Assembly: GCF_000686045.1 (NCBI RefSeq)
Contig: NZ_JMLV01000007.1
Location: forward strand, 1-64,000
Source of the DNA: Fodinicurvata fenggangensis DSM 21160
GTDB taxonomy: Bacteria; Pseudomonadota; Alphaproteobacteria; Kiloniellales; DSM-21159
Direction of reading: 5' to 3'
Length of the DNA stretch: 64,000 nucleotides
The notes under the pieces were generated by a model that saw only the letters and a program-made list of their open reading frames with translations, was not told the DNA's origin and did no database searches. The position numbers were made by a program, and so were the translations under genes. Positions within the stretch are counted from its first letter, which is position 1, and each line of letters begins with the position of its first letter. Below, one piece after another: positions 1-8,043 of the stretch.

Positions 1-1167
1 CGGATCTTCGACCAGGAGGATGCCCCGGTCGAGCGCCTGGTCACGCGCACCGTCATGTCCGGCGCCATGATCGGCAAGGGCTCCTATCGCCATTTCATGC
101 AGAAGGAAATCTTCGAGCAGCCGGTTGTCATCGGTGACACGCTGCAAAGTTATGTCGACCCCTTGAGCCGCCGGGTCACCCTGCCGGATATGCCGTTCGA
201 TTTCGCGGATATCCCGCGACTGACGGCCAGTGCCTGCGGCACCGCATTCTATGCCGGCATGATCGGCAAGTACTGGTTCGAACAGGTCGCGCGCCTGCCG
301 GTGGATATCGACATCGCCAGCGAGTTCCGCTATCGCGAAGCGCCCCTGCCCGAAAACGGGGCCGCGCTGTTCATTTCGCAGTCCGGCGAGACCATCGATA
401 CCCTTTCGGCCCTGCGGTACACCCGAGACCAGAAGCAGCACATCCTGTCCATCGTCAACCAGCAGGAAAGTGGGATTGCCCGGGAATCCGACGTGGTGAT
501 GAAAACCCTGGCGGGACCCGAGATCGGGGTTGCCTCCACAAAGGCCTTCACCACGCAGCTTGTGGTTCTGGCCTGTCTGGCCCTGGCTGCGGGACGGGCG
601 CGCGGCAGCCTGTCGCCCGAGGCCGAGGCCGAATTGACCTCGGCGCTCATCGAGGTGCCGGCCCAGGCCTCCTATTTCCTGGAACGTGAAGCGCAGTTGA
701 TCGAGATTGCGCACGAGATGGCCGAGGCCAGCGACATTCTCTACATGGGCCGTGGCAGCATGTACCCCCTGGCCCTGGAAGGCGCGCTGAAGTTCAAGGA
801 GATCAGTTACCTGCATGCAGAGGGCTATGCTGCCGGCGAGCTGAAACACGGGGCCATGGCACTGATCGACGAGCATGTTCCCATTGTCGTCTGTGCGCCG
901 AGCGGACCCCTGTTCGACAAGACGGCCGGCAACATCCAGGAGGTGATTGCGCGCGGTGGACGCGTGGTCCTGATCTCCGACGCGCAGGGCATCGAGGCGA
1001 TCGGCGATAACGTGACCCATGCCGTCCAGGTCCCGGAGGTGTCGCCCTTTGTGGCCCCGATCCTCTATGCCCTGCCACTGCAGCTGCTGGCCTATCACAC
1101 GGCCGTCATCAAGGGCACGGACGTGGACAAACCACGCAACCTGGCCAAGAGCGTGACGGTGGAGTAG
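1..1167 (+). CDS. glmS: Glutamine-fructose-6-phosphate aminotransferase, C-terminal part (cut by window start)
   Basis: Makes glucosamine-6-phosphate from fructose-6-phosphate and glutamine, the entry step to cell-wall amino sugars; cytoplasmic. The frame is open from base 1, so the gene starts upstream; 388 residues are visible of about 600 usual, and the N-terminal glutaminase domain is missing. What remains is the linker, with FMQKEIFEQP, and two SIS sugar-isomerase domains: FISQSGETIDTL in the first and ALEGALKFKEISYLHAEGY in the second. The end, KPRNLAKSVTVE, is the characteristic GlmS C-terminus and separates it from other SIS proteins. The internal ATG at 55 is not the true start. A hairpin follows the stop. 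Confidence 0.95.
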   Translation, partial: RIFDQEDAPVERLVTRTVMSGAMIGKGSYRHFMQKEIFEQPVVIGDTLQSYVDPLSRRVTLPDMPFDFADIPRLTASACGTAFYAGMIGKYWFEQVARLPVDIDIASEFRYREAPLPENGAALFISQSGETIDTLSALRYTRDQKQHILSIVNQQESGIARESDVVMKTLAGPEIGVASTKAFTTQLVVLACLALAAGRARGSLSPEAEAELTSALIEVPAQASYFLEREAQLIEIAHEMAEASDILYMGRGSMYPLALEGALKFKEISYLHAEGYAAGELKHGAMALIDEHVPIVVCAPSGPLFDKTAGNIQEVIARGGRVVLISDAQGIEAIGDNVTHAVQVPEVSPFVAPILYALPLQLLAYHTAVIKGTDVDKPRNLAKSVTVE

Positions 1168-1203
1168 AGACTGACACGACCCTAAAGCTTTATCCAGTTG
1201 CGG

Positions 1204-1230
1204 CTAGACGCCTCCCGGCAGGGCGTCTAG
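1204..1230 (+). terminator. Hairpin after glmS
   Basis: A perfect 9-bp inverted repeat, CTAGACGCC / GGCGTCTAG, with a 9-base loop lies 37 bases after the glmS stop. No T-run follows, so it is a candidate terminator or 3'-end stabiliser rather than a textbook intrinsic terminator. Confidence 0.5.
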
Positions 1231-1271
1231 GTTCGGGCTGGACGCCACGCAGGATCGGTGAAGTACCTATT

Positions 1272-2492
1272 GTGATGCAGGACGCCTCGAGTTCTTCTGG
1301 CCGGACAGCGGCGCAGACGGTCAGTGAAAGCGCCGGTCGCCTTGTCACCGTGGATGCGCTGCGCGCCATCGCCCTGTTGGGCATCCTGATCATCAATATC
1401 CGCAGCATCAGCGGCCTGGATTTCCTGAACGCCGAAACCCTGGCCACGGTCCAGGGCGGGGGCGACCGCTTGGCGGCCACCACGCTGGCCGTTCTGGTCA
1501 AGGGCAAGTCGCTGTCGGCCTTTTCCTTCCTGTTCGGCTTCAGCTTCACGCTGTTCCTGGCCAGCTGCATCCGCAACCAGCGGCCCTTCCTGTCGCTCTA
1601 TCTGCGGCGCATCTTTTTCCTGTTCTGCTTCGGCCTGATCAACGCGGCCTTCTTCTACTGGGGCGACATCCTGATCAACTATGCGGTCCTGGGCCTGTTG
1701 CTGCTGGTCGCCTTCCGCCTGCCCCAGTGGCTGGTGCTGACCCTGTCGCTGATCCTGCTGCTGGTCCTGCCCATCGCCATGGCCATCAGCGACATGCCGG
1801 TGGCCGACCCGGGCATGCTGTACGAGGGGCTGCGCTCGCTGGCGGCCTACAGCGACCCCTCGTTCTGGACCACGGTGGAGCATAACCTGAAGCGCTTCTT
1901 CGGGCCGTCGGACGAGCTGTCGGTGGTGCGCCTGTGGCGTTATACCGACATCGTGGGGCTGTTCCTGCTGGGGCTGTGGACCGGGCGGGCCGGCCTGTTG
2001 CACGACGTGACGCGCCATCACCGCACGCTGCTGGCCATCGCGCTGGTCGCCGTGCCGGCGGGCCTGGTCCTGGAGCTGGGGCGCGCCCTGGCCACGGCCG
2101 AAAGCACGCCCCAGGCCGCTTTCATGGCCGGCACGCCGGTGCTGGCCGTGGGCTATATCGCCACGGCCGCCCTGCTGCTGAACCTGGCCTGCGCGGCGCC
2201 GGTGCGGAACTTCTTCGCACCGGCGGGCAAGATGGCGCTGACCGTCTATCTGATGAGCGGCCTGATCGGCGAGATCATCTTCTATGGCTGGGGCCTGGAC
2301 CTGATCGGCGAGGTCGGCACCATGGAGGTGCTGGGCATCGCCATCCTGGTCTATGCCGGGCTGCTGGCCTTCTGCCACCTCTGGCTTGGCCGCTTCCGCT
2401 TTGGCCCCTGGGAATGGGTCTGGCGCTGCCTGACCTATCTGCAGTGGCTGCCCATCACGAAGCGGGCCCCTGAACAAGCGGCGCCCCGATAA
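1272..2492 (+). CDS. DUF418 family (YeiB-like) integral membrane protein
   Basis: Polytopic inner-membrane protein of 406 residues. The N-terminal VDALRAIALLGILIINI matches the YeiB-type opening, and the C-terminal GKMALTVYLMSGLIGEIIF plus GPWEWVWRCLTY is the DUF418 signature. Roughly ten hydrophobic segments can be read. Members are related to acyltransferase-like membrane proteins and have been proposed as transporters; the biochemical role is not established. Start: GTG at 1272 is followed at once by ATG at 1275, and either could be used. The 3' end overlaps the convergent dipeptidase gene by 38 bases. Confidence 0.85.
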   Translation: MMQDASSSSGRTAAQTVSESAGRLVTVDALRAIALLGILIINIRSISGLDFLNAETLATVQGGGDRLAATTLAVLVKGKSLSAFSFLFGFSFTLFLASCIRNQRPFLSLYLRRIFFLFCFGLINAAFFYWGDILINYAVLGLLLLVAFRLPQWLVLTLSLILLLVLPIAMAISDMPVADPGMLYEGLRSLAAYSDPSFWTTVEHNLKRFFGPSDELSVVRLWRYTDIVGLFLLGLWTGRAGLLHDVTRHHRTLLAIALVAVPAGLVLELGRALATAESTPQAAFMAGTPVLAVGYIATAALLLNLACAAPVRNFFAPAGKMALTVYLMSGLIGEIIFYGWGLDLIGEVGTMEVLGIAILVYAGLLAFCHLWLGRFRFGPWEWVWRCLTYLQWLPITKRAPEQAAPR

Positions 2493-3825
2493 GCGGTGCC
2501 TCGCTGAGCGGTGTCTCGATCCGCGGTTCGCGCGGGCCCAGACCCTGGGCCGTGGCACAGACCGTGTCGGCTGTGCCCGCCGTGCCGCCGGGCAGCACCT
2601 GCAGGAAGGCGCGGCAGGAGTTGCGCCCGGCAATGTCGCGAATGGCCTCCTCGTCAAAGGGCTGCGGCCGCTGCCGCATGATGGCGGTCAGGCTGTTCAA
2701 CTCCTCCACCCCGATCAGCGGCAGGACCGAGCCGTCATAGTCCGAGCCATAGGCGATGTTGCGCGCCGGGGGCAGGTTCATGTCCTCCGCGATCTCCATG
2801 ATGTGTTCCATGGCGTCGGCAATGCGCCAGGGGCTGTCCCCCACCGCGCGCGTCCAGAAACCCACGCCGATCACGCCGTCGTTGCGCAGCACATGGCGGA
2901 TGTCCGAATCACTCAGGTTGCGGTCCAGGGTACAGGGCGGGGCACAGCCCTCCTTCACGCCGCTGTGCGAGATGACAAAGGGCTGCTGCAGCAGTTCGGC
3001 CGCCTCGTGCAGGCCGTTCTGCGAGATGTGCGCCAGATCGATCATCATGCCCAGGCGCTCGGCCTCCTGCAGCGCGACGCGCCCGTGCTGGGTCAGGCCA
3101 TGGCGCCGGCGCCCCTCGTTGGATCCGGACAGGTTGTTGTCGAAGCGATGGACCGGCGCGAAAAGGCGCACGCCGGCGTCGAACAGCTCGCGCACCTCGG
3201 CCTTCACCTGTTCGTCGCTCTTGTTCCCGCCGCCGATCCAATGCGCGCCCTCCAGGCCCAGGATGCCGCCGATCACGGCCTCGCCCTGGCGCCGGCGCTG
3301 GACCAGCTGGCGCAGGTCCTCGGCGGACTGGATGTGCAGCAGTTCGGGGGCGTCCTCATCCTCGCGCGAGCGCTCCACGGCATCCTTGAAGCGGTTGATC
3401 TGATACAGCGCGCGGCCCCGGGAACTGAAGGCCGGCCGGCCCTGCATGGCCGCCAGCACGGCCGCCATGTTCAGGCTGTGGCTGCTGACGTGGTCGCTCC
3501 AGGGCATCTTCAGCGGGCTCATGGTCACCATGGTAAAGACCTGCAGGGCCACGTTGCCCTCCCTCAGGCGCGGCAGGTCCACGTGACCGGCATAGCCCCG
3601 GGCCAGCAGGTCACGGTTCCACTTCAGGGTATCGGCATGCATGTCCGCGATGAACAGCGACTGGTGCAGGGCCGCGTCCTCGGGCGTGACGATCGCCTTC
3701 TCCAGCCCCGGGGCGGGCTTGTTCATCTGTCGGTCATAGATGTCTATGAGCGGTTCCAGACTCAGCATGGTTGTCGCCAGACCCATCAGGGCGAGGATCA
3801 CGAACCAGATTTTCAGACCTCGCAC
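2455..3825 (-). CDS. Membrane dipeptidase, peptidase family M19
   Basis: Zinc-dependent dipeptidase of the renal dipeptidase family, which cleaves dipeptides including those with a C-terminal D-residue. It has 456 residues. An N-terminal hydrophobic segment (residues 6-22) looks like an uncleaved anchor or signal, placing the enzyme outside the cytoplasmic membrane. Visible metal-site motifs are HxD in ADMHADTLKW (H63, D65), LEGAHWIGG, VISHSGVKE and GSDYDGS. Start: GTG at 3825 with AAAGGGGA about nine bases upstream. It follows the RES toxin gene by 100 bases on the same strand but has its own ribosome site. The last 40 residues are low-complexity and lie outside the family core. Confidence 0.88.
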   Translation of the reverse strand: MRGLKIWFVILALMGLATTMLSLEPLIDIYDRQMNKPAPGLEKAIVTPEDAALHQSLFIADMHADTLKWNRDLLARGYAGHVDLPRLREGNVALQVFTMVTMSPLKMPWSDHVSSHSLNMAAVLAAMQGRPAFSSRGRALYQINRFKDAVERSREDEDAPELLHIQSAEDLRQLVQRRRQGEAVIGGILGLEGAHWIGGGNKSDEQVKAEVRELFDAGVRLFAPVHRFDNNLSGSNEGRRRHGLTQHGRVALQEAERLGMMIDLAHISQNGLHEAAELLQQPFVISHSGVKEGCAPPCTLDRNLSDSDIRHVLRNDGVIGVGFWTRAVGDSPWRIADAMEHIMEIAEDMNLPPARNIAYGSDYDGSVLPLIGVEELNSLTAIMRQRPQPFDEEAIRDIAGRNSCRAFLQVLPGGTAGTADTVCATAQGLGPREPRIETPLSEAPLIGAPLVQGPAS

Positions 3826-3925
3826 GCGCAGGTCCCCTTTCTTCCGGTCTCAAAACAGCCGGCACCTCACCAGAAGCTGTTCGTCCTGTCCAGCCTGTCC
3901 ACCCCCGGAATGCGGTACTTACGGG

Positions 3926-4618
3926 CTAGAGGACAAAGATCGCGGACGTGCGCATATTGCGGACCCTGTCGACCGAGGTCCCGTCCCAGTGAAAGTGGTA
4001 GTGATCCCCCTGCACCGGTACGCTCATGAGATCGGGCCAGAACACCGCGGCACATTCCCCCTGGGCACAGCGCACGCTGCGGAAGACAAGGCCGTTGCTG
4101 CCCTCAGCGCGCAAGCGCCGGCCGAGCCGTTGAGACAGGCTGTAGTCATCCGGATGGTGATAGTCCGCGAAAGGGCGCAGGTCGTGCAGGTCCAGATCGA
4201 TGCTGTTCACGAGAAGCCGGAACTGCGAGGTCCAGCCGGGCTCCTCGCCGCTGTCGGCCATGGCGACAGCATGGTGGTGGGCCACCTCGTACAGCGCGAC
4301 CTCCTCGCTGTCGCCGGCGCTGTAGACACCATAGGTTCCATCGGTGAAACGTCCCGGCCGGTCGGGCGAGACATGAACGAAAGGCGCCATGAGCCAGCTG
4401 GCCCCCGGGCCGCTCACGCGCCGTTCGGGCGGCACCAGGTCGAGCTGTCCCAGCTGTTCCCAGATACGCGGATTGGTCTTGGACTCCGCCGAGGCCAGCG
4501 CCTCCCAATCCCGGGGATCGGCGATGTCCTCGAACAGATCGATGGGCGGATAGATCGAACGGATGATCCTGTAGGCCTGGGGCCAGGTGACGCGGGCCAG
4601 ATCCGGCTCGGCACTCAC
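3926..4618 (-). CDS. RES-domain toxin of a RES/Xre toxin-antitoxin pair
   Basis: RES toxins characterised so far degrade NAD+ and stop growth. The 230-residue protein has the family layout: an N-terminal RIIRSIYPPIDLFEDIADP stretch, then the RES core with FTDGTYGVYSAGD and EEVALYEVAHHH (the conserved Glu helix), and NGLVFRSVRC near the C-terminus with the conserved Arg and Ser. I start it at GTG 4618, which overlaps the antitoxin stop as GTGA; this fits translational coupling. A longer reading frame upstream is arginine/proline/glycine-rich shadow of the antitoxin gene. Somewhat longer than the commonest members, but the core is complete. Confidence 0.85.
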   Translation of the reverse strand: MSAEPDLARVTWPQAYRIIRSIYPPIDLFEDIADPRDWEALASAESKTNPRIWEQLGQLDLVPPERRVSGPGASWLMAPFVHVSPDRPGRFTDGTYGVYSAGDSEEVALYEVAHHHAVAMADSGEEPGWTSQFRLLVNSIDLDLHDLRPFADYHHPDDYSLSQRLGRRLRAEGSNGLVFRSVRCAQGECAAVFWPDLMSVPVQGDHYHFHWDGTSVDRVRNMRTSAIFVL

Positions 4619-5025
4619 CAGCCACCACGCTCCGCATCCAGATAGGCGCGTACGCGCTGCAGGGAAAAGATGTCCCCCTCGGCCATCACCTCGATGGGTG
4701 CACGGCCCTGGAAGGCGCGGTTGGGTTTGCGAACCCAGGCATAGCCCCGGTCCGGCTCCGTGAAGAGGTGGCGCAGCCCCTTGTGGATCCCCATCAGCAG
4801 CGACAAGCGGGTGGCCAGGTCCCGGTCGATGCGCCCGATGTCCCCGGCCTTCCAGCGTGCATAGGTCCGCGCGGGAAGACCGCCCAGGACCTCCTGGGCC
4901 TGCGCCGCCGTGATCTGCCACTTGTCGAAAAGCCGGATCACGGCCCGCGCCATGGCACGCGCTTCTTCAGCGGTGATTCGCGGACTGTCCGGGCGGGCTC
5001 TTGTCTTCTCGACTTCCTGCAGCAT
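4615..5025 (-). CDS. Xre/MbcA/ParS-type antitoxin of the RES/Xre pair
   Basis: Partner that neutralises the RES toxin and usually represses the operon. It has 136 residues. The N-terminal half (about 20-65) is an Xre-like helix-turn-helix, FDKWQITAAQAQEVLGGLP followed by TYARWKAGDIG. The C-terminal half carries the toxin-binding DUF2384-type region, LSLLMGIHKGLRHLF then FQGRAPIEVM. Start: ATG at 5025 with AAAGGAG well spaced upstream. The order antitoxin first, four-base overlap, toxin second is standard for the family. Inverted TGGCA repeats lie just upstream and probably form the operator. Confidence 0.85.
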   Translation of the reverse strand: MLQEVEKTRARPDSPRITAEEARAMARAVIRLFDKWQITAAQAQEVLGGLPARTYARWKAGDIGRIDRDLATRLSLLMGIHKGLRHLFTEPDRGYAWVRKPNRAFQGRAPIEVMAEGDIFSLQRVRAYLDAERGGW

Positions 5026-5038
5026 GATTCAACTCCTT

Positions 5039-5074
5039 TGGCATAATATAGGTCTATTATTGCCATTTGGCAAT
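5039..5074. promoter_or_regulatory. Inverted TGGCA repeats upstream of the antitoxin gene
   Basis: Three TGGCA half-sites occur in 36 bases. TGGCATAATA (5039-5048) faces TATTATTGCCA (5055-5065), and ATTGCCA-TT-TGGCAAT (5059-5074) is a perfect 7+7 inverted repeat. The array sits 14-49 bases upstream of the antitoxin ATG. This is where an autorepressing antitoxin would bind; function is inferred from position. Confidence 0.55.
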
Positions 5075-5237
5075 CGCTCTGCTGCAAGGAAACTCCGGGA
5101 ACAAGAACGGCATGTACCCGGGCCACGGCCGTCAAAACAGAATTGGCGCGCCCGCCGTAACAGATGGTACAGTAAGCACGATTCAACCGCTGAACTTGAT
5201 CAGATCATACGGATCACGGCCAGGGAGCCCCTTGGGC

Positions 5238-6116
5238 ATGGCGAACATAACCGAACGCATCCGGCGGGAAATGGGCCAGTTCACCCGCACCGAACGGCGC
5301 ATCGCCCATGTGCTGCTGTCCAGCTATCCGGCGGCCGGCCTGGAAACCGTGGCGCAGTTCGCCGGGCGGGCCGAGACCAGCGGCCCCTCGATCCTGCGCT
5401 TCATCGGCAAGATCGGCTTCGGCAGCTATGCCGAGTTCCAGCATCAGCTGCGCGCCGAGGTGACCGCCGTGATGCAGTCGCCGCTGACCCGCTCGCGCGC
5501 CGACGAGGCGGAGGGCGACAGCGCCGAGGTCCGCATCAGCGAATTCGGCAGCCGCACCATCGAGAACATGACCCGGGCGCTGGAGCTGCTGGACGAGGCC
5601 ACGGTGGAGGCGGTCACTGGCCTGCTGGCCGAGGACCGGCGCCCGGTCTATCTGATCGGCGGGCGCTTCAGCCGGGCCAATGCGCTGTGGACCTATCAGT
5701 TCCTGCGCGAAATGCGTCCGCGCGTGCACCTGGTGGACGGCCAGCCCTCGACCTGGGTGGATCACCTGGTGGACCTGGACCGCCGTTCGGTGCTGATCGT
5801 CTTCGACTACCGACGCTACCAGGCCGACGTGAAAAGCTTCACCGAGCAGGCCGTGGCCCGCAAGGCGACGGTGATCGCGGTGACCGACGAATGGATGTCA
5901 CCGGCCGCCGCCCTGGCCGACCACGTCATCACGGCGCCGGTGGCCGTGCCCTCGCTGTTCGATTCCACCATTGCCGGCCTGATGCAGATGGAAGCGATCA
6001 TCGCGCGGCTGGGCGAACGCCTGGGCGCCAAGGGCCACAAGAGGATCGCCGAGATCGAACGGGCGCGCTTCGCCCACGAGGGACGCCCCTGTTCCACGCC
6101 GCCGGAGAGCGCCTGA
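5238..6116 (+). CDS. MurR/RpiR family transcriptional regulator
   Basis: DNA-binding regulator of 292 residues with an N-terminal HTH_6 domain (about 1-80; FTRTERRIAHVLLSSYPA, then ETSGPSILRFIGKIGFGSYAEF) and a C-terminal SIS sugar-phosphate-type sensor domain (about 120-270; RPVYLIGGRFSRANA, RSVLIVFDYRRY). The ATG at 5238 has CAGGGAG ten bases upstream and starts the protein at the normal family position; reading further upstream adds 57 non-conserved residues. Several RpiR proteins control amino-acid, purine or sugar catabolism. The nearest catabolic operon is the Liv/GS-like cluster, which ends 0.5 kb downstream on the other strand, so control of that operon is plausible but unproven. Confidence 0.85.
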   Translation: MANITERIRREMGQFTRTERRIAHVLLSSYPAAGLETVAQFAGRAETSGPSILRFIGKIGFGSYAEFQHQLRAEVTAVMQSPLTRSRADEAEGDSAEVRISEFGSRTIENMTRALELLDEATVEAVTGLLAEDRRPVYLIGGRFSRANALWTYQFLREMRPRVHLVDGQPSTWVDHLVDLDRRSVLIVFDYRRYQADVKSFTEQAVARKATVIAVTDEWMSPAAALADHVITAPVAVPSLFDSTIAGLMQMEAIIARLGERLGAKGHKRIAEIERARFAHEGRPCSTPPESA

Positions 6117-6166
6117 AGGCCCTGCTGAAGACGCGGCCTGACACGAAACAATGGGGAGATACTGCT

Positions 6167-6562
6167 GTGCGGTTGGAGGACTATAACGCGTTCTGTGCAT
6201 CCCTGCCGCACACCATGCATGTGGTGCAATGGGGCGGTGCCCATGTCTGGAAGGTTGGCGGCAAGGTCTTTGCCATCGCCGGCTGGGGGGACCGCGAGAC
6301 GCTTGGCGTGACCTTCAAGTGCTCGGAGGGCGCCTTTGACATTCTGAGGGAACAGCCCGGGCTGCGCCCCGCGCCCTATCTCGCCGCGCGCGGACTGAAG
6401 TGGATCCAGCGCCTGACGCCGGAAACGATGGACGACGCCACACTGCGGGACTACCTGCGCGAAAGTCACCGGATCGTGGCCGCGGGCCTGCCCAAAAAGA
6501 CCCGCCGGGAGCTCGGGCTTGGGGAGTTCGGGCCTGCCGAGTCCCGACCTAAGAGGGACTGA
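6167..6562 (+). CDS. MmcQ/YjbR family protein
   Basis: Small 131-residue protein of the MmcQ/YjbR (CyaY-like fold) family, whose biochemical role is not known. The core is clear: YNAFCASLPHTMHVVQWGG, then HVWKVGGKVFAIAGW and a later LRPAPYLAARGLKWIQ. I start it at GTG 6167, eight bases after GGGGAG; the much longer open frame upstream is a shadow of the RpiR gene. It lies 50 bases after the RpiR gene on the same strand and is probably co-transcribed with it. Confidence 0.8.
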   Translation: MRLEDYNAFCASLPHTMHVVQWGGAHVWKVGGKVFAIAGWGDRETLGVTFKCSEGAFDILREQPGLRPAPYLAARGLKWIQRLTPETMDDATLRDYLRESHRIVAAGLPKKTRRELGLGEFGPAESRPKRD

Positions 6563-6604
6563 ATTTGCTGTCCGGACGGGCGCCGCTCGAGCTCGAACGA
6601 GACC

Positions 6605-7240
6605 TCACGCGGTCCTGTTGGCCCCGTGCTCCAGTTCGGCCAGCAGCTCCTCGCTCCGTGCCTGCCGGCAATAGCCCTTGAAGGCGTTGAGCGCGGCCAG
6701 GTGGCGCTCCTCACTGTCAGTGGTGCAGGCATCCACGGGGCAGACCATGCGCAAGCCGCGGTCCGAGCCGTCGCGCACCGTGTGATCGATGCACTGGTCG
6801 GTCAGGAAGCCGGTTACCACCACCGTGTCCAGGCCCATGTTACGCAGCAGGTATTCGAAGATCGTCGAGTTGAACAGGCTGGACGAGGTCTTGGGCAGGA
6901 CCAGTTCGTCCTCGCCCGGCGCAACTTCATCGATCACCCTTGCCTCGTGACTGCCGGGCAGGATGTGAAATCCCGTCTGCTTGTAGTCCCAGCCGCGGTC
7001 GCGGCCGTCGCGGGTCAGGCTCTCGATGACGGTATAGATCACCTCCGCCCCACCGGCGCGCCCGGCCTGGACCAGGCGCTGCATGTTGGGAATGGCCATG
7101 TCGCGGGCCGTGCGGAAGAAATAGGGCCGCGTTTTCTCGGCCTCGGGGTTGAAGATGCCGTTCTGCACGTCGATCACCAGAATCGCCGTGGCCGCGGGAT
7201 CAAGCGGCGCGTTGCGTTCGGGCAGGACGAAGCGGCTCAT
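6605..7240 (-). CDS. Isochorismatase-fold cysteine hydrolase (amidase)
   Basis: Cytoplasmic amidase of 211 residues in the isochorismatase-like superfamily, which includes ureidoacrylate, biuret, nicotinamide and N-carbamoylsarcosine hydrolases. The triad is visible: D24 in LVIDVQNGIF, K117 in VLPKTSSSLF and C150 in LTDQCIDHTVR, with the usual cis-peptide region GFLTDQ. It is the last gene of the Liv/GS-like operon and overlaps the preceding gene by four bases (ATGA). Its closest relative in the window is the protein at 14383-15081; both share VIYTVI(E/Q)SLT(R/Q)DGRDR. The substrate is not deducible; a carbamoyl or ureido amide would fit the family and the neighbours. Confidence 0.85.
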   Translation of the reverse strand: MSRFVLPERNAPLDPAATAILVIDVQNGIFNPEAEKTRPYFFRTARDMAIPNMQRLVQAGRAGGAEVIYTVIESLTRDGRDRGWDYKQTGFHILPGSHEARVIDEVAPGEDELVLPKTSSSLFNSTIFEYLLRNMGLDTVVVTGFLTDQCIDHTVRDGSDRGLRMVCPVDACTTDSEERHLAALNAFKGYCRQARSEELLAELEHGANRTA

Positions 7241-8043
7241 TGCGCGACACTCCTGTAGGCCTCACGCGCCGCGCGCAGCACGCGCTCCAGGCGCTCGGCC
7301 CAGGTCTCGGCCGCTTTGTCCCCCACCGTCGTGTCCTGGCGCAGCTCGAACTCCACATAATCGATGCCGCGTTTCTCGGCATGCAGCGGAATGGAATAGT
7401 CGCCCTCCATGACCACGGTATAGGGCTCGTTCTCGCCCACGTTCAGCCCCGCTTCCTTTTGCAGCTCGGCCAGGACGGGCCGGCCGAAGCGGTCGTTGTC
7501 GGCCCACATGACCGAGACCTGCCAGGGCCGGTCCTGCTCCCGCGCGCGCAGTTCCGGCGTGAAGCTGTGGACCGAGACCAGGATGGTCTCCTGCCCCGCC
7601 TTCTGGCGGGCCTGCAGCGCCGCCTCGATGCGCTCGTGATAGGGCATCAGGACCTCGTCGCGCCGCTGTTCCCGTTCGGCCTGCGACAGCTCCTGGTTGG
7701 CCGGGATGGTCGTGCCGTCCGAGACGGGCGGGATGGAATCGGCCACCTGGGTCTGACGGTTGGAATCGATCACCAGGCGGGAATAGGGCTGGTAATAGAG
7801 CGGCGCGTTCAGGCGCTGGGACAGGCGCTTGGCGATCTCCAGCGCGCCGATGTCGATGGCGATATGCCGCTCCAGCTCCTCGCGCGGCAGGCCCAGGTCG
7901 TCGAGCGCCTGGGGCACGGCATTGCCGGCATGATCACAGATCAGGAAGAAGGGCGAGTCCCCCTCTGGATTGACGACACCGGCCGGATCGGGGTCGCCCG
8001 GCTGCAACAGACGCTGTTCCTTGTTCTCGCGTGTGGCGGACAT
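7237..8043 (-). CDS. N-formylglutamate amidohydrolase family protein
   Basis: Zinc hydrolase of the FGase (HutG-like) family, 268 residues. Motifs include FFLICDHAGNAVP near the N-terminus, HIAIDIGALEIA, YSRLVIDSNRQ, and VSVHSFTPEL in the centre. The classical reaction releases formate from N-formyl-L-glutamate in histidine breakdown, but no hut genes are near. It lies between a glutamine-synthetase-like ligase (TGATG stop-start overlap) and an isochorismatase-fold amidase (ATGA overlap). That arrangement suggests hydrolysis of an N-acyl or gamma-glutamyl intermediate, which is inference. Family call is firm; substrate is open. Confidence 0.85.
   Translation of the reverse strand: MSATRENKEQRLLQPGDPDPAGVVNPEGDSPFFLICDHAGNAVPQALDDLGLPREELERHIAIDIGALEIAKRLSQRLNAPLYYQPYSRLVIDSNRQTQVADSIPPVSDGTTIPANQELSQAEREQRRDEVLMPYHERIEAALQARQKAGQETILVSVHSFTPELRAREQDRPWQVSVMWADNDRFGRPVLAELQKEAGLNVGENEPYTVVMEGDYSIPLHAEKRGIDYVEFELRQDTTVGDKAAETWAERLERVLRAAREAYRSVAQ

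Noticed and set aside
2455-2492. 38-base convergent overlap of DUF418 and dipeptidase genes as a regulatory antisense system
   Set aside because: Short 3' overlaps are common in compact bacterial genomes; no further structure supports regulation.
1227-2657. 476-codon glutamine/histidine/arginine-rich frame opposite the DUF418 gene
   Set aside because: Composition (Q, H, R, A, G rich) is typical of antisense to GC-rich hydrophobic coding sequence; the opposite strand has a clear family match.
4910-6166. Upstream part of the long open frame that includes the MmcQ/YjbR gene
   Set aside because: Arginine- and glycine-rich shadow of the RpiR gene; only the segment from GTG 6167 on matches the family.
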